From an uncultured bacterium (GTDB taxonomy: Bacteria > Planctomycetota > UBA8108): a stretch of 35,441 bases of DNA. Positions 18,402 to 27,177 of the stretch are shown here, piece by piece. Numbering within the stretch: the first letter of the stretch is position 1; the number at the start of each line of letters is the position of its first letter. A program made the position numbers and the translations under genes. The notes under the pieces are model-generated. The model saw only the letters and a list, made by a program, of their open reading frames with translations, searched no databases and was not told the origin of the DNA. The stretch lies in NCBI GenBank assembly GCA_913042995.1, contig CAJWMA010000005.1, forward strand, positions 1-35,441, in the 5' to 3' direction.

Positions 18402-19348
18402 GCGCCGCCTCCCATCTCTTCTCCAACCAGGTAGCCGAAGACAGCCTCTACCGAAGCATCGAGAGGAACCAACCGCTCGATGCCGATGCCAAGCTCTGAG
18501 ACCAGCCCTGGAAGCGCGCGGTAGAAACTCTCGACCTGGGGAACGCTGAGCACCAGGTCCTCTTCGTCGAGCCCCCCCCGGACCTTGAAAACAATGCCTG
18601 TAACGAGGCCGGACTCGAGCAACCGCGCACCGAGCTTCCTTGGGTCGGTGGCCGTGATGAGCAGCTTGAGTGGATGGTCCTTGAGAAGACCTCGGACCTC
18701 GGCCAGCGGACCCGAGGCGATCACATTGCCCTGGGCGAGAAAGAGGATCTGGTCGGTAACCGCCTCGATCTCCTCGAGGATATGACTCGAGACAAGGATC
18801 GTGACTCCCTCGGCGGCAAGGCCATCAAAGAGCCGCAGCATCTCACGTCGTCCCCTGGCGTCAATTCCGTTCAACGGCTCATCGAGCACCAGGATGTCGG
18901 GCTTGTGAACAAGGGCCTGGGCGAGCTTGGCGCGCTGGCGCATTCCCTTGGAGCAGGCCTTCAGACGCTTGCCGGCGAACTCGAGCGCGCCGGTCTTCTC
19001 GAGAGCTTCGCGCGCGAAGGCGTCGGCGCAGGCCCCGAGGCCGCAGAGACGGCCCATCGCGCGAACAAACCCAAGGACACTCATGTCTTCGTAAAAAGAG
19101 TCCCCCTCGGGCGAGTAGCCGAGGCGGCGGCGAGCTGAAGGCCTCTTCCAGACATCCTCACCGAAGATGAGCGCCTCGCCGTAGGACGGTTTGAGTTGGC
19201 CGGTGAGAATCTTCATCAGCGTCGATTTCCCGGCGCCGTTGGGGCCTACCAGTCCGGTGATCCCCGGCCGCAGTTCAAGACTGACCTTGTTGAGACCGGC
19301 GATCTCACCGTACCACTTGGCGAGCTCACGAATCGAGACCGGGTTCAT
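18398..19348 (-). CDS. ABC transporter ATP-binding protein
   Basis: Likely start ATG at 19348 (MNPVSIRELAKWYGEIAGLNKVSLELRPG); Walker A GPNGAGKST, Walker B PDILVLDEPLNGID, H-loop SSHILEE. Confidence 0.93.
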   Translation of the reverse strand: MNPVSIRELAKWYGEIAGLNKVSLELRPGITGLVGPNGAGKSTLMKILTGQLKPSYGEALIFGEDVWKRPSARRRLGYSPEGDSFYEDMSVLGFVRAMGRLCGLGACADAFAREALEKTGALEFAGKRLKACSKGMRQRAKLAQALVHKPDILVLDEPLNGIDARGRREMLRLFDGLAAEGVTILVSSHILEEIEAVTDQILFLAQGNVIASGPLAEVRGLLKDHPLKLLITATDPRKLGARLLESGLVTGIVFKVRGGLDEEDLVLSVPQVESFYRALPGLVSELGIGIERLVPLDASVEAVFGYLVGEEMGGGA

Positions 19349-20298
19349 GAAACCACCTCCACCGCGCGGGTCTTGTGCCAGAAGGCCCAGAGCGCCGCGC
19401 CAAGCCAGGCGGCCAGGGCGGCGACAGGCAGCCAGGGCGACGTGCTGAACAGGCTCGACTCGATTCCGAAAAACGCGTTCGAGCACCATTGCAGGAGGTA
19501 CCAGAAATCGAACAGCTTCCAGTAATCGGAGCCCCCCGCGTTCTCGTGAATGACCTCGGTAACGATCGGAAGGAAGATGAAGATCAACCCCCAGACCATG
19601 ACAATCGAGATCGTCCTCTGCAGCAGGGCCGCCACGCCCAGGAGCAGGGTCGACATGCCGACGCTCACAAGGAGGCCGTAGGCCAAAATCCCGAAGAGAA
19701 TGCGCCGCGACTCGATGAAGTAATCAAAGGTGTCTCCAAAGAGGCCATACTCGATAAAGAGCGCCAGGCAGGGAAGCAGGGTCAGCAGGCTCACCAGCAA
19801 GGACGTCGCCACCAGCTTGCCAAGGAAGTATTGCCAGCGCTCGAGCGGCTTGGAAAAGTAGAAGGTGAGCGACCTGAAGCGGAAATCGTTTCCAACCAGC
19901 ACCGCCCCGCTAATGGCCAACAGCAGCATGACAACGGTATTCTGGCTCGTGATAAAGTCTCTGAAGGATTCACCTGTGCCGGTAAAGATAAAGTTCCTGG
20001 CAAATGCGAGCGGTCCCTCCCCGAAACGCTGGCCCTTCAGCTGGGCAGCGAGCCCGGCAAGAAAATAGATCATGGCGCTGAAAAACAGGAAGTTGATAAG
20101 CCCCAGGCCCACAAAGACCTTGAAGATCCTGCGCTTGGTAACGAGCCCCAGGCCGACACGGGCGACCGGCCACCAGGAGAGCGCGGGAGAACGCGACTCC
20201 TCGGGCGCCGAGCTGATCGACCACCGGTCAACGACGGTAGCTCCCATCTTGGGCGGCAGCAGATCAACCTCGTCGATTTCCATTGGTTCCTCAGCCAT
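19345..20298 (-). CDS. ABC-2 family permease
   Basis: Likely start ATG at 20298 (MAEEPMEIDEVDLLPPKMGATVV); hydrophobic segments; FRSLTFYFSKPLERWQYFLGKLVATSLLVSLLTLLP. Confidence 0.85.
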   Translation of the reverse strand: MAEEPMEIDEVDLLPPKMGATVVDRWSISSAPEESRSPALSWWPVARVGLGLVTKRRIFKVFVGLGLINFLFFSAMIYFLAGLAAQLKGQRFGEGPLAFARNFIFTGTGESFRDFITSQNTVVMLLLAISGAVLVGNDFRFRSLTFYFSKPLERWQYFLGKLVATSLLVSLLTLLPCLALFIEYGLFGDTFDYFIESRRILFGILAYGLLVSVGMSTLLLGVAALLQRTISIVMVWGLIFIFLPIVTEVIHENAGGSDYWKLFDFWYLLQWCSNAFFGIESSLFSTSPWLPVAALAAWLGAALWAFWHKTRAVEVVS

Positions 20299-21280
20299 GG
20301 TTCTCCCCCGGAGGCGGTGGCGGCGGAGGCGAAGCGCTGGCAACAACACGCTCAAAGATCGTTTCCAGGTTCTCTTCGTGAGGCTGAAGCCCTGAAAGCA
20401 GGCAGGCAGGTTCGGCCTCACCGGCCGCTGCGAAGGCCTCGAAGAGCAATCTCGTGTCGGCCTCCCCGGGAAGGGTGGCGATGAAATCCCGGGGCGGCGC
20501 GCCCGGCCTCGCCGGGAGTGCCTCCAGCTCGACCCCGCGGTCGGTGAGCACCGCTTCGCAGGTCTCGACCGACCCGGTCACCTGGATCCGGTAGCTGTTG
20601 ACCCGGGAGGATGTGAGCTCCGAAACCTCGCCATGGGCCAGGACGCGCCCCCGGTCGAGGATGACGACCGAATCGCAGACCCGCTCGACATCGCCGAGGA
20701 GGTGGCTCGAGAGCAGGATCGATTTCCCCTGCTCCCGGTGGAGCCGAGAGATGAGCTCGAGCATGGCCGAACGACCGGCCGGATCGAGCCCGTTGGTCGG
20801 CTCATCGAGGATGACCAGGTCGGGATCATTGATGAGCGCCTGGGCGAGCTTGGCGCGCTGACGGATACCGGTCGGCTGCTCCTCGATCAGGCGGTAGCGC
20901 GCCTCCTCCAGCCCCAGCAGCGAGAGCACCTCGTGGGCGCGGCGGCGCGCATCGACAGCTTTCTGGCCGCACAGCTCGCCGGCGAGCGAAACGAACTGCA
21001 GAACCGAGAGCCCGGCGACGAAGCTGTCGTTCTCCGGCATATACCCCACCCGCGACCTCACCTTGCGGGACTCCCGGGCGGCGTCAAAGCCCAGCATCCA
21101 GGCTCTCCCCGCTGACGGAGCCAACAAGCCCATCAGCATGTTGAGCAGGGTCGATTTGCCGGCGCCATTAGGCCCCAGCAGGCCGACAACCCCGGGCTGC
21201 AGAACCACCTCGTCAGCCTCGAAGGCCAGGTGGGCGCCATACAGGCGCTTCAATTTTTCCAGCCGAATCAACTCACTCAC
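20291..21280 (-). CDS. ABC transporter ATP-binding protein
   Basis: MSELIRLEKLKRLYGAHLAFEADEVVLQPGVVGLLGPNGAGKSTLLNMLMGLL; DLVILDEPTNGLDPAGR; SSHLLGDVERV. Confidence 0.94.
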   Translation of the reverse strand: MSELIRLEKLKRLYGAHLAFEADEVVLQPGVVGLLGPNGAGKSTLLNMLMGLLAPSAGRAWMLGFDAARESRKVRSRVGYMPENDSFVAGLSVLQFVSLAGELCGQKAVDARRRAHEVLSLLGLEEARYRLIEEQPTGIRQRAKLAQALINDPDLVILDEPTNGLDPAGRSAMLELISRLHREQGKSILLSSHLLGDVERVCDSVVILDRGRVLAHGEVSELTSSRVNSYRIQVTGSVETCEAVLTDRGVELEALPARPGAPPRDFIATLPGEADTRLLFEAFAAAGEAEPACLLSGLQPHEENLETIFERVVASASPPPPPPPGENHG

Positions 21281-21371
21281 ATTTACCTCTCAAAGAGAAA
21301 CCCATGGGTCACGGCGTATCTTAACATGACCTCGCGGGTGATTCACCCCGACCGTCCGGGCCTGTCGCGGC

Positions 21372-21377
21372 TTGACA
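21372..21377 (+). promoter_or_regulatory. Candidate sigma70-type -35 box; paired -10 CATGAT at 21395-21400 (17-nt spacer) for the DUF3311-SSS pair
   Basis: TTGACA at 21372 is a perfect -35 consensus and coincides with the TTG the ORF track uses as a start, which suggests translation starts downstream (GTG 21453). Confidence 0.4.
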
Positions 21378-21452
21378 GTCAGGGGCTACTCTCGCATGAT
21401 CACTCAAAGTTCGTTCAACTCATCAGCGGCAACCGATTCGAGAGAGACAACC

Positions 21453-21698
21453 GTGCGCATCCTGGTCATTTGCCTGATCCTTCTCCTCGCCATCCTTCAC
21501 CAGGACTGGTGGTGGTGGGAGGCGAAGGAACCCCTGGTCTTCGGCTTCATGCCGATCGGCCTGGCCTGGCACGCCGGGATCTCCCTGGCGGCCGGTCTCG
21601 TCGGCCTGGTAGCGGTCATGTTCTGCTGGCCTGATCACCTGGACAACGAAGAGGAGGAAGAGGCCGGAGCGGAAACAGGGAAAGAGGAGGCCAGCTGA
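21453..21698 (+). CDS. Small DUF3311-type membrane protein, partner of SSS symporter
   Basis: GTG start gives (M)RILVICLILLLAILHQDWWWWEAKEPLVFGFMPIGLAWHAGISLAAGLVGLVAVMFCWP; directly upstream of and overlapping an SSS symporter. Confidence 0.75.
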   Translation: MRILVICLILLLAILHQDWWWWEAKEPLVFGFMPIGLAWHAGISLAAGLVGLVAVMFCWPDHLDNEEEEEAGAETGKEEAS

Positions 21699-23386
21699 TG
21701 TCCTTCACGATCATCCTGTGCTATCTCGCCCTGCTGCTCTTCCTGGGAGTCTTCGCCGGACGGCTGCTGAAGAAAAGCTCGGGCGACTTCTTCCTCGCCA
21801 GCCGCGGCATCGGCCCCTTCATGCTGTTGATGTCGGTCTTCGGCACGACGATGACCGCCTTCGCCCTCATTGGCTCGACCGGCAAGACCTTTGCGTTCGG
21901 AATCGGGGTCTATGGGCTCATGGCCTCGTGGTCGGGCATCATCCACGCGGCGATCTTCTTTCTCATCGGCGCCAAGGTCTGGGCGCTGGGAAAGAAACAC
22001 GGCTATGTCACCCAGCTGAGCTACTTCCGCGACCGCTACCAGTCTGATGCGCTGGTGCTGCTGCTCTTCCCGCTGGTGGTCTCTTTCGTCATTCTCTACC
22101 TGCTGATCGGTGTCATTGGAGCCGGGCGCTTCATCGAAGGCGTCACTCCGGAAACCTTCAGTGAGAGCGCGGTCGTGACCACCGTACCCCTGGCGGCGGC
22201 ACCCGCCGATCTCAAGATTCCCGAGGACTGGAAGGACAGGGTCAGCATCAAAAACGGTGAGCTGTCCGTCAGCGGATCGCTCCATCCCAAGCGCAAGGGC
22301 CTCTTCATGAAGCTCAGCAAGGCGCCCGAGTGGAAGAAGGCCGTTGGCGGCCTGATGAACAAGGCGCCCCGCGGGGCGGTCCCCAAGCCCGCCGGCATGG
22401 CGATCGTCTGCCTGGTGGTGCTCTTCTACGTCTTCTTCGGAGGCATGCGGGCGACCGCCTGGGCCAACACCATGCAGACCCTGGTCTTTATGGTCATGGG
22501 GTTGATCGCCTTCTACGTCATCACGGACGAGCTCGGCGGACCGGTGGCGGCATCTGAAAAACTGCTGGCCAACGAAGGGAAGAACTCCGTCATGGCCCGG
22601 GAGGGGCTGATCGGAAAATGGCAATTCCTTACCTATTGTTTCATCCCGCTATCGGTGGGGATGTTCCCCCACCTCTTCCAGCACTGGCTCACGGCCAGGA
22701 AGGCGAGCAACTTCAAGCTCACCGTCGTCGCACACCCGATCTGCATCCTCATCACCTGGGTACCCTGTGTGCTGCTGGGCATGTGGGCCTTCGGCATCCT
22801 GCCGGACGGAACCAATCCGAACGCGGTGCTCGGAATGATGGTCGCGCGCTACTCCGGCGAGGTGCTCGCCGGGCTCATCGGAGCGGGAGTCCTGGCCGCG
22901 ATCATGTCGAGCATGGACTCGCAATTCCTCTGTCTCAGCAGCCTCTTCACCAATGACATCGTCTCTCACCATTTCGGCAAGGGAGAGATCAGCGACGAAA
23001 AGAAGATCCTCCTCGGAAGAGGCTTCGTCGTAGCGATCGTGCTCGTCTGCTACCTGATCGGCCTGAGCAATACGCAATCAGTCTTCGATCTCGGGGTCTG
23101 GTGCTTCACCGGCTTCGCCGGACTCTTCCCCATTCTCTTCGCGGCGCTCTACTGGAAGCGCAGCAACAAGCAGGGCGCCATAGCCGGGGTTCTGACCCTC
23201 GCGGTTCTCGAGACCACGGGTTATCTCCTCAGCCTGTCGGTGCACGAGGGCGAGTTCCTGGTCCTGGGAATGATGCCGGTCGCCTTCATCGTCACCATCA
23301 CGACAGCGGTGATGGTCATCGTCACGCTGCTGACACCGCCGCCGGATGAGGAGCTCGTCGAAAAATTCTTCCCCGCGAAGAATTGA
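21698..23386 (+). CDS. Sodium:solute symporter (SSS) family transporter
   Basis: SSS-like FFLASRGIGPFMLLMSVFGTTMTAFALIGSTGKTFAFG, VFFGGMRATAWANTMQTLVFM, AAIMSSMDSQFLCLSSLFTNDI; multiple TM helices; start overlaps upstream stop (TGATG). Confidence 0.93.
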   Translation: MSFTIILCYLALLLFLGVFAGRLLKKSSGDFFLASRGIGPFMLLMSVFGTTMTAFALIGSTGKTFAFGIGVYGLMASWSGIIHAAIFFLIGAKVWALGKKHGYVTQLSYFRDRYQSDALVLLLFPLVVSFVILYLLIGVIGAGRFIEGVTPETFSESAVVTTVPLAAAPADLKIPEDWKDRVSIKNGELSVSGSLHPKRKGLFMKLSKAPEWKKAVGGLMNKAPRGAVPKPAGMAIVCLVVLFYVFFGGMRATAWANTMQTLVFMVMGLIAFYVITDELGGPVAASEKLLANEGKNSVMAREGLIGKWQFLTYCFIPLSVGMFPHLFQHWLTARKASNFKLTVVAHPICILITWVPCVLLGMWAFGILPDGTNPNAVLGMMVARYSGEVLAGLIGAGVLAAIMSSMDSQFLCLSSLFTNDIVSHHFGKGEISDEKKILLGRGFVVAIVLVCYLIGLSNTQSVFDLGVWCFTGFAGLFPILFAALYWKRSNKQGAIAGVLTLAVLETTGYLLSLSVHEGEFLVLGMMPVAFIVTITTAVMVIVTLLTPPPDEELVEKFFPAKN

Positions 23387-23496
23387 GACCTCCTTCAGGC
23401 TGAGGGGTTTACAATAGTCCGCCTTGCCCGGCAGGCTTCTCGATGCCAGGGAAACAAACGGTCCGGGCTGTGAATACTTCCCAGGAGAATCCCGCT

Positions 23497-24906
23497 ATGA
23501 AAACCAGGATCGCGGCAGCGCTTCTACTCGTCTCCGGCCTGCTGGCCGCGCCGCCGGCCTTCGCCCAGGAAACGACGACAAAGAAAACCGACACCGTCAA
23601 CCTCTTCGCCGCCGGCAAGCCGGCCTCGATCACGCTCGCGGTGACGAAGGCGAAGTGGGAGCGCCTGCAGCGCAACCCCTTCATCTTCACGGAGGCCTCG
23701 GTGCTCTACAACGGCAAGCGCATCGACGGCGCAGGGGTCCGCTACAAGGGCAACTCCACCTTCGGCGGCCGCGGCCCGCACAAATCCTTCAAGGTCAACC
23801 TGGGCTACTTCGGCGGCACGAAGAAGCTCCACGGCCAGTCGACCCTCAACCTCCACCACCCCTTCAAGGATCCCTCGCGTGTACGCGAGGTGGTCAGCTA
23901 CGAGCTCTTCGCCGAGGCTGGCATCAAGGCTCCGCGGGCGACCCACGTGACGCTCACGCTGAGGGTGCCCGGCATCCACGACGACTTCAACCTTGGCGTC
24001 TACTCGCTCGTCGAGCAGGTCGACAAGAAATTCCTCGGCGCTCATTATCCTGACAACGACGGCGACCTCTTCAAGATCGAGGGCATGGGCGATCCGTTCG
24101 GAGAGAGCCGCCAGCGAAGGCGCGGCGGCCAACGTGAGCCCTACGAAGGCTTCATCAACAAGGAGGGCAGCGCCCGCGGCCCGGCGCTCTCCTACCTGCT
24201 CGATGCGGTGAGGCGCGGCAATGACAGCGATCTTCAAAAGCACCTCGACATGGAGGGCTTCCTGCGCTGGCTGGCGGCCAACCACATCCTCGCCAACCTC
24301 GACAGCTACACCGGCATGGGCCACAACGGCTACATCTACGCCTTCGAGAAGAACCGATTCACCTTCATCCCCTGGGACATGAACGAGGCCTTCGGCAAGT
24401 TCACCTACGGCCGGTCGCAGACCCAGATGGAGGGGCTTGATATCTTCAGGCCCTTCATTCGCAACAAGGCTCTCATCGACCGGGCCCTGGGAAAAAAAGC
24501 CTGGCGGGCTCTCTACATCGAGAACGTAAGGTCGCTGATGAAGGGCCCCTTCTCGGAAAAGAACACCGTCGCAAAAATCCAGGCGGCCAACAGGCGGATC
24601 GCCTCCGCGGTTCGGGCGGAACCGGAACCTGAGCACCCCCTCTCTGAATTTGACAGGTCGTTCGATACCGGGGGCAGCGGAGTCGCTGGTTTCGCAACCC
24701 GCCGGGCGAGATTCATCAACCGACAGCTTGCCGACAAGAAGGCTGTCGCCGGGTTTCTCGCCAGCGGCCCCGGGCGAGGCGAATCCTCCGATGAACGCAG
24801 GGAACCCGGAAGGGGGCGTCCGGCCTTCCCCTTCCCCCGTCGGGGGCGGCCCGATGATGGGCCCGAACGCCGCGATGACGACCGGCGGCCTGAACGCAGA
24901 CCCTGA
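23497..24906 (+). CDS. CotH kinase family secreted protein
   Basis: Start ATG 23497 with signal peptide MKTRIAAALLLVSGLLAAPPAFAQ; RYKGNSTFGGRGPHKSFKVNL, FEKNRFTFIPWDMNEAFG, ANHILANLDSYTGMGHNGYIY: CotH motifs. Confidence 0.9.
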   Translation: MKTRIAAALLLVSGLLAAPPAFAQETTTKKTDTVNLFAAGKPASITLAVTKAKWERLQRNPFIFTEASVLYNGKRIDGAGVRYKGNSTFGGRGPHKSFKVNLGYFGGTKKLHGQSTLNLHHPFKDPSRVREVVSYELFAEAGIKAPRATHVTLTLRVPGIHDDFNLGVYSLVEQVDKKFLGAHYPDNDGDLFKIEGMGDPFGESRQRRRGGQREPYEGFINKEGSARGPALSYLLDAVRRGNDSDLQKHLDMEGFLRWLAANHILANLDSYTGMGHNGYIYAFEKNRFTFIPWDMNEAFGKFTYGRSQTQMEGLDIFRPFIRNKALIDRALGKKAWRALYIENVRSLMKGPFSEKNTVAKIQAANRRIASAVRAEPEPEHPLSEFDRSFDTGGSGVAGFATRRARFINRQLADKKAVAGFLASGPGRGESSDERREPGRGRPAFPFPRRGRPDDGPERRDDDRRPERRP

Positions 24907-24924
24907 GACGGGGTTGCGCGCCGC

Positions 24925-24953
24925 TTGTCTTCACCGGAGCGATAGTCTATTCT
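24925..24953 (+). promoter_or_regulatory. Candidate promoter of the pabA/trpG-DUF447-beta-RFAP synthase operon
   Basis: TTGTCT (24925-24930), 17-nt spacer, TATTCT (24948-24953), about 40 nt upstream of the ATG at 24993. Confidence 0.35.
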
Positions 24954-24992
24954 CGGCTTTCCCCTGCAACTCAATTCAAGCCGGCGGCCGGA

Positions 24993-25592
24993 ATGATTCT
25001 ACTCATCGACAATTTTGACAGCTTTGTCTATAACCTCGCCCGCTACTTCGAGGAGCTTGGACAGGAATGCGAGGTCGTTCGCAACGATGCCATCTCCATA
25101 GAAGGCATCCGCGAGAAGGCTCCCGCCGCGCTGATACTCTCGCCCGGGCCCTGCGCCCCCGAGAACGCGGGAATCTGTATCGAGGCTGTCAGAGAGCTTG
25201 GTGGAGAGCTCCCCCTTCTCGGGGTCTGCCTGGGCCACCAGGCGATCGGAGCGGCCTATGGAGCGCGCATCGAGAGAGTGGATCCCTGCCATGGCAAGAG
25301 CTCTGAGATCCTCCACGATGGAGAGGGTCTGTTTGACGGCATCCCGAACCGGTTCTCCGCTGGACGCTACCATTCGCTCGCCGTCTGCGAAGAGGGTCTT
25401 CCAGCCGAGCTCGAGGTCTCCGCCCGTACCGACGATGGTCTCGTCATGGCGCTGCGACACAAGGTGAACAAGGTCTGTGGAATCCAGTTTCATCCGGAGA
25501 GCGTCCTCACAGAGCACGGGCATCCTCTCCTGGAGGGTTTCCTGCGCCTTGCCGGCATCGACGCGCTCCGGCCCGCCCGGGAGACCGCATGA
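24993..25592 (+). CDS. Glutamine amidotransferase, aminodeoxychorismate/anthranilate synthase component II (PabA/TrpG)
   Basis: MILLIDNFDSFVYNLARYFEELG; LILSPGPCAPENAG; LGVCLGHQAIGAAYG; GIQFHPESVLTEHG. Confidence 0.95.
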   Translation: MILLIDNFDSFVYNLARYFEELGQECEVVRNDAISIEGIREKAPAALILSPGPCAPENAGICIEAVRELGGELPLLGVCLGHQAIGAAYGARIERVDPCHGKSSEILHDGEGLFDGIPNRFSAGRYHSLAVCEEGLPAELEVSARTDDGLVMALRHKVNKVCGIQFHPESVLTEHGHPLLEGFLRLAGIDALRPARETA

Positions 25593-26209
25593 CCGGCGGC
25601 GAAGAACTCATTATCGAGGGCGTCGTCACCACCCTGGGGCCGCGCCATGAAGAGGGCCTGAAAGAAGACGTCAACATCTCGCCGATGGGACCGCTGGTCA
25701 CCGAGCGGATGGACACCCTCCTGCTGAAGCCCTACACCTCCTCCAGGACCTACCGCAACCTCAAGCGCCATGGAGAGGGCGTCTTCCATATCACCGATGA
25801 TGTGGAGCTGATCGCCAGGGCGACCATTGGCCAGGTCGAGACGCCCCTCAACGCGACGAGGGAGATCCAGGGACGCTATATCGAGGGCGCCTGCCGCTTC
25901 TATGAATTCCGCGTCGAGGAGCTGGACGACCGTGAAGAGCGAACCCGTATCCAGTGCCGGGTCGTCCACAGCGAGAAGCTTCGCGACCTGCTGGGGTTCA
26001 ACCGGGCGCGCAACGCGGTGCTCGAGGCGGCGATTCTCGCCAGCCGCACCGCCTTCCTGCCGCCAGGGGACATCCTGCGGCAACTGGATGACCTCCAGGT
26101 CCTCGTCGATAAAACAGGCGCCGAACCGGAACAGCGAGCCTTCTCACTTTTGCGAGGCTATGTAGAGAAGGCTGGTGAGCGGCAAGCCGGCGGGGACGAG
26201 ACCCGGTGA
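25589..26209 (+). CDS. DUF447 domain-containing protein
   Basis: IIEGVVTTLGPRHEEGLKEDVNISPMGPLVTERMDTLLLKPYTSSRTYRNLKRHGEGVFHITDDVELIARATIG resembles DUF447; ATGA overlap with the upstream gene. Confidence 0.82.
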   Translation: MTGGEELIIEGVVTTLGPRHEEGLKEDVNISPMGPLVTERMDTLLLKPYTSSRTYRNLKRHGEGVFHITDDVELIARATIGQVETPLNATREIQGRYIEGACRFYEFRVEELDDREERTRIQCRVVHSEKLRDLLGFNRARNAVLEAAILASRTAFLPPGDILRQLDDLQVLVDKTGAEPEQRAFSLLRGYVEKAGERQAGGDETR

Positions 26210-27177
26210 GCTCGTCAGACCGCAGCGTAACCATCGAGACTGGAAGCCGGCTTCACTTCGGACTCATCGACCCGGTGGGCGCCAGCGGCAGGCTCTACGC
26301 CGGCGCCGGCGTGATGGTCGATGCTCCCGGTATCCGCATGACCGCCCGGCTCGCCGAGGAAGCCGACCGGGTCACCGCAACGCAGGGAATGGAGAAGCGC
26401 CTCGGGGAGTTCATCCACCGGTACCGAGAGGCGACCGGCTGCCGGGCTCACTTCGACATCGAGCTCGCCGCCTGCCCCGCGGACCATCTCGGACTCGGGA
26501 CAGGAACACAGCTTGGAATGGCCGTCTCGAGCGCCTGCTCGAGCCTGCTCGGCCTTGAAGGAGACCTCGAGACCATCGCCGGACGAACCGACCGCGGGCG
26601 GCGCTCCTCCATCGGCGTACACGGCTTCGAAAATGGCGGGTTCCTCGTTGATGACGGAAAGCTCGAGGAGGCGGGGCTCTCTCCCCTGCGCCATCGGATC
26701 GAGCTGCCCGAGGCCTGGCATTTCGTCCTCGTGATAGCCCCCGGGCACCGGGGCCTGAGCGGCCGACAGGAAGCCGAATGCTTTACAAAACTCGAGCCTG
26801 TCGCCGAGCGGACCGTGGCCCAGCTCGAAGCCCTGCTGGAAGAGGCACTGGTGCCGGCTGGCCGGAAAGGGGACTGGCCTGTTTTCTCCCGGGCTCTCCA
26901 TGAATTCGGGCTCATCGCCGGCCAACCCTTCCAGGAAGCCCAGGGCGGAGCCTTCTCTACCGCCCTGGCGTCCCAGGCGGCGGAATATCTGCTTGAGGCG
27001 GGTGTCGAGGGCGTCGGCCAGAGCTCCTGGGGACCCACCCTCTACGCTCTCCTGCCCGGCCGACAGGAAGCTGAAACGGCCGCGGAAGAGCTCCGGAAAC
27101 GATTCAGGCTGGACCGGGAAGAGGTCGTGATTACCCGCCCCCGCAGCCGCGGAGCCTCGGTCAAGATGGCGGACTGA
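26206..27177 (+). CDS. Beta-ribofuranosylaminobenzene 5'-phosphate (beta-RFAP) synthase, H4MPT biosynthesis
   Basis: GTG start; VTIETGSRLHFGLIDPVGASGRLYAGAGVMVDAPGI, DHLGLGTGTQLGMAVSSACSSLLG, GRRSSIGVHGFENGGFLVDDG, GVEGVGQSSWGPTLYALL: GHMP-fold beta-RFAP synthase pattern. Confidence 0.9.
   Translation: MSSSDRSVTIETGSRLHFGLIDPVGASGRLYAGAGVMVDAPGIRMTARLAEEADRVTATQGMEKRLGEFIHRYREATGCRAHFDIELAACPADHLGLGTGTQLGMAVSSACSSLLGLEGDLETIAGRTDRGRRSSIGVHGFENGGFLVDDGKLEEAGLSPLRHRIELPEAWHFVLVIAPGHRGLSGRQEAECFTKLEPVAERTVAQLEALLEEALVPAGRKGDWPVFSRALHEFGLIAGQPFQEAQGGAFSTALASQAAEYLLEAGVEGVGQSSWGPTLYALLPGRQEAETAAEELRKRFRLDREEVVITRPRSRGASVKMAD

Noticed and set aside
19375-20484. 369-aa plus-strand ORF opposite the ABC permease, rich in Q/R/G/E
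   Set aside because: Composition typical of the complement of a membrane-protein gene; no homology signals.
21372-21452. Upstream TTG start for the DUF3311 protein
   Set aside because: The TTG falls in a perfect TTGACA -35 box and the extra N-terminus (MTVRGYSRMITQSSFNSSAATDSRETT) is not membrane-protein-like; GTG 21453 fits better.
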